Source of the DNA: Verrucomicrobia bacterium UBA6775
GTDB taxonomy: Bacteria; Verrucomicrobiota; Verrucomicrobiia; Limisphaerales; UBA1096
Length of the DNA: 55,615 nucleotides
Reading direction: 5' to 3'
Assembly (NCBI GenBank): GCA_002453165.1
Contig: DKGH01000121.1
Span: 1 to 55,615 of the forward strand
The translations under genes were made by a program, and so were the position numbers. Below the pieces are notes generated by a model. The model searched no databases. It was not told the DNA's origin and saw only the letters and a program-made list of their open reading frames with translations. Below are positions 49,662 through 55,615 of this stretch, in pieces. The first letter of the stretch is position 1. Each line of letters starts with the position of its first letter.

Positions 49662-51539
49662 ATGCATCGTTTTTTGATTGTTCCGGCTTTGGTTGCCGTG
49701 GCCTGCTCGAGTCAGGCTGCGGAACAGACCTTGTTCAACACACAGGAATTGACCTCTCCGTTCACGAGTGCAGCGGACGCCCTGAAGGGAATCTCTGTGC
49801 CGGAGGGATTCACGGTTCAATTGAGCGCGGCAGAGCCGGAGGTGCAGCAGCCGATTGCGATGGCATGGGACAGCCGCGGCAGGCTTTGGGTTGCCGAGTG
49901 TTACACCTACGCCAACTCTCAGCTGCGATTCGACACGCGGATGAAGGATCGCATCCTGATTTTTGAGGACACGAATAATGACGGCGTGCTCAATCAGCGA
50001 AAGGTGTTTTGGGACAAGGGTTCGCACATTGCCGGCATCGAGGTGGGCTTTAGCGGCGTGTGGGTGGCGGCGGCTCCAAACATTTTGTTCATCCCGGATC
50101 GCAATCGCGACGACGTACCGGACGGCGAACCGGAGGTTGTGCTCGACGGCTTCGACAGCGACCGCGTACGGCACAACGTCGTCAACGGTCTGCGCTGGGG
50201 ACCGGACGGCTGGTTGTATGGGCGTCACGGAATCTTGGCCACCTCCCACATCGGCAAGCCGGGTGCTCCTGTTGCGGATCGGGTGAAGATGAACTGTGGC
50301 ATCTTCCGTTTTCATCCGGTGACCGAGGCATTTGATGTTGTCGCCGAGGGCACGACCAATCCGTGGGGGCACGATTGGGACGAGCACGGGCAATTGTTTT
50401 TCATCAACACCGTGATCGGTCATCTTTGGCATGGGGTTCCCGGAGCGCGATACAAGCGGATGTACGGCAACCATTTTGAAAAACACCTCTACGAGTTAAT
50501 CCCGCAGACGGCGGATCACTACCACTGGGACGCCGGCAACGAGGACTGGGGCGACCTGAAGCGAAAGGGCATGACCTCGGCCACGGATGCGGCCGGCGGC
50601 GGCCACGCGCACAGCGGCATGATCATCTACAATGGTGACAATTGGCCGGAGAAATATCGCGGCCGTGTCATGACGCTTAACCTGCACGGCCGGCGCATCA
50701 ATCAGGATACGCTGCATCGCGCGGGCGCGGGTTACGTCGGCAAACATGTCGAGGATATCATGCAAACCAAGGACGTGTGGTTTCGAGGGGTGGAACTGAG
50801 CTACGGACCGGACGGCGGGGTGTACGTGCTCGACTGGTCGGACATCGGCGAGTGCCACGAAAACGACGGCGTGCATCGAACAAGCGGCCGGATTTTCAAA
50901 ATTTCGCACGGTGATACCAAGCGCTTGGCCAAGCCTCTTCACAAGATGGATTCGCTTCAACTGGCCAAGCTGCAGACGCACAAAAACGAGTGGCACTCCC
51001 GAGTGGCCCGCCGTTTGTTGCAGGAGCGTGCTGTGGCTGGGGAAGACCTTGGCAAAGCGCGCGAGGCGATGCTGGAGTTGTACCGCAGCGGAAAGACAGC
51101 GGCGCATCGGTTGCGTGCGATGTGGGTGTTGCACAGTATCGGGGCGGTGGACGAGGCTTGGCTGCTGGAGCAGTTGCACGATGAAAACGAGCACGTCCGC
51201 GTCTGGTCTATCAAGTTACTGACGGATGCCGGAGCCGTTTCCGACGCGGCGCTCGACAGGTTCGTCCGCTTGGCCAAGTCCGAGTCGTCCGGGCTGGTTC
51301 AACTGCATCTGGCCTCCGTGCTGCGCCTGCTGCCCTTGGCCAAGCGCTGGGAATTGGCCAGCGCGTTGGCCGCGAAGGACACGTTCGCCAAGGATCCTGT
51401 TTTGCCATTGATGATCTGGTTCGGAATCAACCCGGCCGTGGCTGCCGACCGCACCGCCGCCATCGATTTCATCTCGAATTGCAAAATACCCAAGCTCCGC
51501 ACCTTCATCGCCCGCCGCCTTGTCGGAAGCGGGGAGTAG
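49662..51539 (+). CDS. PVC-type propeller dehydrogenase, short form without cytochrome
   Basis: A 625-residue exported protein (signal MHRFLIVPALVAVACSSQA). The propeller begins about residue 40 with ISVPEGFTVQLSAAEPEVQQ and AMAWDSRGRLWVAECYTYA; HNVVNGLRWGPDGWLYG, HDWDEHGQLFFINTVIGHLW and ELSYGPDGGVYVLDWSD continue it to about 400. HEAT-like helices follow (EHVRVWSIKLLTDAG), ending IPKLRTFIARRLVGSGE. In longer relatives further HEAT repeats and a CxxCH heme domain follow, as in the gene at 43638-46691; here the stop comes first, so electrons must go to another carrier. Three TTGGCCAA copies (50925, 51270, 51336) lie toward the C-terminus. Confidence 0.88.
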   Translation: MHRFLIVPALVAVACSSQAAEQTLFNTQELTSPFTSAADALKGISVPEGFTVQLSAAEPEVQQPIAMAWDSRGRLWVAECYTYANSQLRFDTRMKDRILIFEDTNNDGVLNQRKVFWDKGSHIAGIEVGFSGVWVAAAPNILFIPDRNRDDVPDGEPEVVLDGFDSDRVRHNVVNGLRWGPDGWLYGRHGILATSHIGKPGAPVADRVKMNCGIFRFHPVTEAFDVVAEGTTNPWGHDWDEHGQLFFINTVIGHLWHGVPGARYKRMYGNHFEKHLYELIPQTADHYHWDAGNEDWGDLKRKGMTSATDAAGGGHAHSGMIIYNGDNWPEKYRGRVMTLNLHGRRINQDTLHRAGAGYVGKHVEDIMQTKDVWFRGVELSYGPDGGVYVLDWSDIGECHENDGVHRTSGRIFKISHGDTKRLAKPLHKMDSLQLAKLQTHKNEWHSRVARRLLQERAVAGEDLGKAREAMLELYRSGKTAAHRLRAMWVLHSIGAVDEAWLLEQLHDENEHVRVWSIKLLTDAGAVSDAALDRFVRLAKSESSGLVQLHLASVLRLLPLAKRWELASALAAKDTFAKDPVLPLMIWFGINPAVAADRTAAIDFISNCKIPKLRTFIARRLVGSGE

Positions 51540-51651
51540 ACCGGGGCAGTGGATCAATGCTGCGGAGGTTTTTTTGTTGATTGTGTTTTTATCATGCGAT
51601 AAGATTTTCTCTGCGTCGGCGTGAGTTATCGCGTCGGCGATTTAACTTAAC

Positions 51652-52152
51652 GTGTACAGTATTCAAATTCTTCAGGGCGACATCACCCGACTTGAGTTTG
51701 ACGCAATTGTCAATGCGGCGAATGAACGCCTCAATGGTGGCGATGGTGTGGATGGGGCAATTCATTTGGCTGCCGGCCCCGGGTTGCTCCAAGAGTGCCT
51801 GGCCTTGGGTGGTTGCCCCACAGGCGAGGCGCGCCTCACCAAGGGTTACAGCCTTAAGGCCAAATACGTCATCCACACCGTCGGGCCAGTTTGGTTTGAA
51901 GAGTCAGACCATGAATCAAGGCTTCTTGAGAATTGTTATCGGAACTCACTCCAGTTGGCCGTCGAACACGACATCCGAACAATTGCGTTTCCGGCGATCA
52001 GCACAGGCGCATACGGCTTTCCGCCCGGTCCGGCTGCCCGAATTGCCATGGGAACCACCAGGGAATTTCTAGAAAGCGGCAATCATTCGATGGAAGTGAC
52101 ATTTGTGTGTTTCGACGAAGGTAGCCTGCGACATTACGAAGCTCAGATTTGA
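51652..52152 (+). CDS. Macrodomain protein, O-acetyl-ADP-ribose deacetylase type
   Basis: A 166-residue cytoplasmic macrodomain of the YmdB class, hydrolysing O-acetyl-ADP-ribose or mono-ADP-ribose. GTG start at 51652 (MYSIQILQGDITRLEFDAIVNAANERLNGGDGVDGAIH in the family pattern: GDIT, NAAN and GVDGAIH). KYVIHTVGPVW and FPAISTGAYGFP complete the ADP-ribose site. The 112 bases upstream are AT-rich with a TTGATT / GATAAG pair near 51575-51605 that might be its promoter. No TTGGCCAA copy. Followed by the hairpin element and the terminator. Confidence 0.9.
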   Translation: MYSIQILQGDITRLEFDAIVNAANERLNGGDGVDGAIHLAAGPGLLQECLALGGCPTGEARLTKGYSLKAKYVIHTVGPVWFEESDHESRLLENCYRNSLQLAVEHDIRTIAFPAISTGAYGFPPGPAARIAMGTTREFLESGNHSMEVTFVCFDEGSLRHYEAQI

Positions 52153-52228
52153 AATGGGCTACGCCCCAGTCGGGAGGCAAGATGCATACGTCATATTGCT
52201 GATTCTGGTGGAGGCTATTATCAAGAGC

Positions 52229-52317
52229 GGGGACATTCCTGTCCCCGGCAAGGTAGGGCGTGCTATATCAGCGCGCCTGATTTTATGAGGACGGCTGGGG
52301 ACAGCCGTCCCTACCTC
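52229..52317. repeat. REP-like nested hairpin element
   Basis: Two perfect hairpins: GGGGACA (52229-52235) with TGTCCCC (52240-52246), and GGACGGCTG (52289-52297) with CAGCCGTCC (52302-52310). AGGTAGGG (52251-52258) pairs with CCCTACCT (52310-52317), joining them. The two hairpins share the GGGGACA/TGTCCCC core sequence, which suggests a repeated mobile palindrome family rather than a terminator. It lies 76 bases after the macrodomain stop. Confidence 0.6.
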
Positions 52318-52327
52318 TATCGAACAA

Positions 52328-52355
52328 AAAAGCGCCGGTGGTTGCCGGCGCTTTT
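52328..52355. terminator. Bidirectional intrinsic terminator
   Basis: Eleven-base arms AAAAGCGCCGG (52328-52338) and CCGGCGCTTTT (52345-52355) around a six-base loop. A-run on one side and T-run on the other, between convergent genes (macrodomain and the copper-domain protein), as expected for termination in both directions. Confidence 0.85.
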
Positions 52356-52380
52356 GTGAAAAACGGGTTGGGCTGTTGTT

Positions 52381-55284
52381 CTATTCAACCACCAGAGTGC
52401 CCCACATGGAGAAGCCGTGCCCCGGGTAGGTGCAGACGTACTCGTACTTGCCCGGCTTGGTTGGGGCCTTGAAGTAGAGTTTGTAGGTGTTGCCGGTCAG
52501 CACGAGCGGCGTGGCGGCGAGGACTTTGTCGCTCTCGGGCACGAAGCTGTTGATCATCCCGGCCGCACCCATAGTGGCGGCCTTGGTGACGATATCCACG
52601 CGTGAGCCCGGCTCTATGACGAGCAGGTTGTGCATCATCGGCATCGGGTCGTTGTTGGTGAAGGCAAGCTCCACGCCGGCACCGGCCTTGACCTTGAGTT
52701 CGGCCTTGTCGAACTTCATCGGAGGAGTCACGCCGAGCGAAAGCTCGGTGTCGATTTTGAACGGCGGGCCGTCGTTGACCGGGGCTTTCTGAATTTTCTC
52801 GATTTCAGGCAGCAGTTCCTTCGGCACATTGGCGAGGGCTTCCTTGCGGAAGTTGTTCAGGAAGCCGGCAAAGCTGTTACCGCCCTTGAAGCTTTCGGCT
52901 TTACGGTACCAGCGGAAGTACTCAAGCCGTTGCTTGTCGGTCCAGTGGTTTTTCAGGTTTCTAAGTTCCTTGGCGTAGTGAATCTGATCGCGCTGAGGTG
53001 AGGAGGCTGCGGTGGCGGCAAACGCGCGGGCATAACCGGCGTTGCGGTTAAGTAGATCGTTGCTCCAGTTGTGCTTGGTCTGGTCGGTGCTCTGGGACAT
53101 CAACGCCAGCGTTTTGACTGCGGCGTTGGGTGACTCGAGGTAAACGAGCAGGGTGCACAACTCCCGGTTGAGCGAGGCCATCGGGGCGGGATAAACCGGG
53201 TCGAGAATCTTCTCTACAGATGCCGCGATGGCTTCGGAGGGTTTGCCCATGCGAATGAATGCTAGTTGGTAAACGCGCAGCAATTCGGCCTGTTGCGCCG
53301 GGGTCAACGTGGCCCAGTTCAGCTTGTTGAGTGAGGCAATGAGTTTGCCCTGCAGGCTGGCATCGCCTTGGCGGGCGAGGGCACAGAGCGCGGTCAGTGC
53401 AGCCTGGGGGTCTTTCTCGGCCAGAGCCTTGGCCTGCCACTCGGCGGCGGGTTGATGTTCGATGGCGATGCGTGCCGCCCAGCGAATGTGGCGATCCTTG
53501 TGGCCAAGATACTTCCACGCCTTGGCCACGGCGCCGGCGGCATTGGGCTTGTGCAATGCCTCGAGGCTGCGGCGGAGTTTGCGGTCTGCTGTGTGATCGC
53601 TTGCGGCCTTGGCCGGGGCGGTGCTTTCATCGCCGACGTAGGTTACGCGGTGCAGGGCGCTTTGGCCGCCGCGTCCGCCCACGGTGAAATACATCGCGCC
53701 GTCGTACGGGTTGATCACAGCGTCGGTCATGCGCATCTGCGAGCTGGCCACAAATTCTTCGCGCTCGGCGGTGTAGGAGGCGCCGGACGGGGTGAGAAAC
53801 ATCGCGGACATGGTGCCGTAGGTCCAATCGAGGCAGTAGATGGCCTTCTGGTACTTGGCCGGAAACTTGGCTCCGAGGCCGGAGATCACGCCCACGGGTG
53901 AACCGGGGCCAATATCGTAGAGCGGCGGCAGCGCGTCCGGGTACCATTGCGGCCATTTGCCTGTGCCGGTGCGCCAACCGAAGTCTGCGCCACTGGCGAT
54001 GTGGTAAAGCCGGGTGGGACGATACCAAGGTGTGCCGGCGTCCCACTCCATATCGGAATCGTAGGCGAACAGTTCGCCGTCGATGTTAAAGGCCATGTCG
54101 TAACTATTTCGGAAGCCCATCGCTACGGTCTCCCAGTTTTTGCCGTCCTTGTCGAAGCGGCCGATCCAGCCTCCGGGCGCACGGATGTTCGCGGCATGAC
54201 CCCGGGCATCTGGTAGGCGCTTGAGAAGGAGATCTTCATCCCAGTTGGTCGGCACGAGAGAGCCGTCCATCTTCGGCAGCTTGGTCATGTTACCGCCCAT
54301 CACATAAATGTGCTGTTTATCCGGGCTGAGCACGAGGGCATGTGGGCCGTGTTCGCCGCCACCCTGCATCGGCTTGAGGTATTCGTCCTTGTCATACTGG
54401 TCGTCGCCGTTGGTGTCGGTCAGGCGATGGACACCGGCGTTTCGGCCGTTGATGTTCACCCACAAAGCACCGTGCGCGTAGAGCAAACCCTGTGCGCTGG
54501 AAATGTTGATATTGAGCTTCTCGACCTTGATCTCGTCGCCGCGCGGGTCGATCCGGTAAAGCCCCTTGTCGCCCTGGTCACTGGCGATGATGCGGCCCTT
54601 GTCGTCCACACAGACGGCAACCCACGATCCTTGCGAACCCTTCGGCACGGTGTAGAGCAACTCGGACTTGAAGCCCTTGGCCAGCTTGAGGTCGGCCGGA
54701 TTACTTTTCTTAACGTCGGTACCGCCCTGTTGCGCCAGCACGAAGACATTGCCCCATGGGTTGTCTCCCAGCTTGCCGGTTTCGGTCGATGTCTTCCAGC
54801 CCTTGGCATCGAAACCGAGCGTCTCCCAGCCCTTGGCCCCGCTGCTGCTTGAGCGCCAGGTACTGTCGGTGGTGTACGCCTTGTGCCGGTCGGTGATGCT
54901 GACCACCTCGAGTTTTCCCACCAGACCGGCCACGCCTCCATCGTTCCAAGCCTTGACCGCGATCAGGTTCATCCCCGGCTTGAGGTGCTTTTTGACGTCC
55001 GTTTTTTGTGCGTTGCCCCAGTCGCTGCCGACCAAAACCTTTTTGCCGTTCACGAACGCCTCAAAGCCGTTGTCACAGGACATTGTCAGCTTGGCTGACT
55101 TGGTTTCCTTGTTCAGCTTGATCGCTTTTCGGAAGAACACCGTTTCGCCGTCCTTCGCGTTTTGGTTGCTCCAAATCCACTTAGGCTGGTTCGCGACCGC
55201 GCCTCCGGCGGTCATCACAAAAAGTCCGGCGAGTCCAATCCACTTGGCCAGACGCCTACCCGATTGTTTATGCAGGAAAGACAT
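52381..55284 (-). CDS. PVC-type propeller dehydrogenase with C-terminal azurin-like copper domain
   Basis: A 967-residue exported protein. Signal about residues 1-32 (WIGLAGLFVMTAGGAVA); a carbohydrate-binding-like sandwich (about 35-150, KWIWSNQNAKDGETVFFRK and FEAFVNGKKVLVG); a PQQ/sorbosone-dehydrogenase-like propeller (about 200-560, GLYRIDPRGDEIKVEKL, GPHALVLSPDKQHIYVMGGN); HEAT-like helices (about 580-830); and a C-terminal cupredoxin of about 130 residues. Copper ligands: His in MMHNLLVIEP and Cys, His and Met in CTYPGHGFSMWG. It should carry electrons from the propeller to the respiratory chain without heme. TTGGCCA one-off copies only; no exact TTGGCCAA. Confidence 0.88.
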   Translation of the reverse strand: MSFLHKQSGRRLAKWIGLAGLFVMTAGGAVANQPKWIWSNQNAKDGETVFFRKAIKLNKETKSAKLTMSCDNGFEAFVNGKKVLVGSDWGNAQKTDVKKHLKPGMNLIAVKAWNDGGVAGLVGKLEVVSITDRHKAYTTDSTWRSSSSGAKGWETLGFDAKGWKTSTETGKLGDNPWGNVFVLAQQGGTDVKKSNPADLKLAKGFKSELLYTVPKGSQGSWVAVCVDDKGRIIASDQGDKGLYRIDPRGDEIKVEKLNINISSAQGLLYAHGALWVNINGRNAGVHRLTDTNGDDQYDKDEYLKPMQGGGEHGPHALVLSPDKQHIYVMGGNMTKLPKMDGSLVPTNWDEDLLLKRLPDARGHAANIRAPGGWIGRFDKDGKNWETVAMGFRNSYDMAFNIDGELFAYDSDMEWDAGTPWYRPTRLYHIASGADFGWRTGTGKWPQWYPDALPPLYDIGPGSPVGVISGLGAKFPAKYQKAIYCLDWTYGTMSAMFLTPSGASYTAEREEFVASSQMRMTDAVINPYDGAMYFTVGGRGGQSALHRVTYVGDESTAPAKAASDHTADRKLRRSLEALHKPNAAGAVAKAWKYLGHKDRHIRWAARIAIEHQPAAEWQAKALAEKDPQAALTALCALARQGDASLQGKLIASLNKLNWATLTPAQQAELLRVYQLAFIRMGKPSEAIAASVEKILDPVYPAPMASLNRELCTLLVYLESPNAAVKTLALMSQSTDQTKHNWSNDLLNRNAGYARAFAATAASSPQRDQIHYAKELRNLKNHWTDKQRLEYFRWYRKAESFKGGNSFAGFLNNFRKEALANVPKELLPEIEKIQKAPVNDGPPFKIDTELSLGVTPPMKFDKAELKVKAGAGVELAFTNNDPMPMMHNLLVIEPGSRVDIVTKAATMGAAGMINSFVPESDKVLAATPLVLTGNTYKLYFKAPTKPGKYEYVCTYPGHGFSMWGTLVVE

Positions 55285-55370
55285 GGCCGCGAAACGTAGC
55301 GGGTCAGCCGAAAAACGCCAGCAGAAATCGCGGCGATTGAACCGGTGCCGATGCGCCGTTATCCTGCGGC

Positions 55371-55615
55371 ATGCCTGCGGAGATTTTTACCCACGTACAC
55401 CGAGTCACTTACGCCGACTGCACGGTGGGAAATCATGTCTACTACGGCCGCTACCCCGACCTGTTGGAGGCGGCCCGGGGGGAGTTTTTCCGGCACCTCG
55501 GCACCTCGTTCCTTGAGTATCAGGAGGAGGGAATCTTTTTTCCGGTGTCGGAAGTGCATCTCAAGTATTTCGCCTTTGCCGAGTACGACGACGAACTGAG
55601 CATCGAGTGCCGGAT
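55371..55615 (+). CDS. Hotdog-fold acyl-CoA thioesterase (5' part, runs off the right edge)
   Basis: Eighty-one codons from the ATG at 55371 to the window end. HVHRVTYADCTVGNHVYYG and RYPDLLEAARGEFFRHLG match the 4-hydroxybenzoyl-CoA thioesterase / YbgC N-terminus (Y-x-D-x(1,2)-x-G-H/N-VYY, and LLExAR), and EVHLKYFAFAEYDDEL is the next conserved block. The catalytic Asp would be in YADCT. Divergent from the copper-domain gene. The rest of the gene is outside the window. Confidence 0.85.
   Translation, partial: MPAEIFTHVHRVTYADCTVGNHVYYGRYPDLLEAARGEFFRHLGTSFLEYQEEGIFFPVSEVHLKYFAFAEYDDELSIECR

Larger units (their letters stand above)
2621..51343. repeat. Dispersed HIP1-like palindrome family, core TTGGCCAA (first to last copy)
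   Basis: I located 45 exact TTGGCCAA sites by eye. Starts: 2621, 2958, 4404, 4476, 4976, 6920, 6983, 8009, 8102, 8544, 8780, 11356, 14410, 14991, 15413, 16410, 16545, 17363, 18548, 18928, 19260, 19356, 21341, 22670, 22733, 33018, 35549, 36487, 37034, 39864, 39947, 40504, 42808, 43402, 43507, 44454, 44977, 45091, 46743, 46814, 49122, 49525, 50925, 51270, 51336. About 29 are CTTGGCCAAG and eight are the 14-mer CGCTTGGCCAAGCG. A random 8-mer is expected 55,615/65,536, or about 0.85 times. Most copies are inside genes, where they encode Leu-Ala-Lys or Leu-Gly-Gln; six are intergenic. One-mismatch copies such as CTGGCCAAG are also frequent. No copy lies between 22741 and 33017, which spans the AT-rich island. 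Confidence 0.9.

Noticed and set aside
1..55615. CRISPR arrays, rRNA or tRNA genes
   Set aside because: No regularly spaced direct repeats and no recognisable tRNA or rRNA sequence were seen.

Overview
The window looks like a chromosomal segment of a free-living, probably aquatic member of the Verrucomicrobiota (PVC superphylum). The reasons are the gene families: four formylglycine-type sulfatases, a DUF1501 / DUF1549-DUF1553 / planctomycete-cytochrome-WD40 operon, PVC-type beta-propeller dehydrogenases with HEAT repeats and CxxCH hemes, CotH kinase, PQQ-like propellers, and Gram-negative secretion signals throughout. Most of the DNA is GC-rich. There is no tRNA, rRNA or CRISPR array that I can see, and no stretch above 300 bases lacks a gene.

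Layout. 1-782: 5' part of aceE (pyruvate dehydrogenase E1), reverse strand. 981-5197: sulfatase, aldehyde dehydrogenase and nucleotide-sugar epimerase, all reverse. 5301-8770: a translationally coupled menaquinone (futalosine pathway) operon, ubiX-like, mqnP, mqnE, mqnA. 8841-11910: a small Cys-ended lipoprotein, a thioredoxin/beta-barrel fusion and a flippase. 12045-18644: ankyrin protein, serine hydrolase, tcdA, bifunctional nuclease, holA and a PQQ propeller. 18759-21466: PPP-like phosphatase coupled to an enlarged scpA. 21463-23700: CotH protein. About 23595-32290: a very AT-rich island holding one tight nine-gene lipid-modification operon (peroxidase, zinc-ribbon-like peptide, acyl desaturase, FAD oxidoreductase, DUF1365, cyclopropane synthase, DUF1475-like, DUF1295, second methyltransferase, propeller lipoprotein counted as downstream partner). 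32261-51539: accessory catabolic region with three sulfatases, secreted cytochrome/WD40/DUF1501 proteins, two PVC dehydrogenases, a TIM-barrel epimerase and ppnP. 51652-55615: macrodomain, hairpin element, terminator, a copper-domain dehydrogenase and the start of a hotdog thioesterase.

How the genes fit together. The sulfatases, exported cytochromes, propeller dehydrogenases and the epimerase fit extracellular and periplasmic breakdown of sulfated polysaccharide with local oxidation of the released sugars. The mqn operon supplies the respiratory quinone. The AT-rich operon probably remodels membrane acyl chains (desaturation, methylene transfer, oxidation or reduction) with a peroxidase for protection.

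Four observations stand out. (1) A palindrome, core TTGGCCAA and usually CTTGGCCAAG, is scattered through the GC-rich DNA: I located 45 exact 8-mers by eye where about one is expected, and it is absent from the AT-rich island. It behaves like the cyanobacterial HIP1 element. (2) The AT-rich lipid island, whose ends lie inside or against the coding sequences of both flanking genes. (3) A short AT-rich tract replacing the catalytic core of mqnE. (4) An ScpA kleisin with a C-terminal membrane anchor. All positions and counts were made by hand and should be recomputed.
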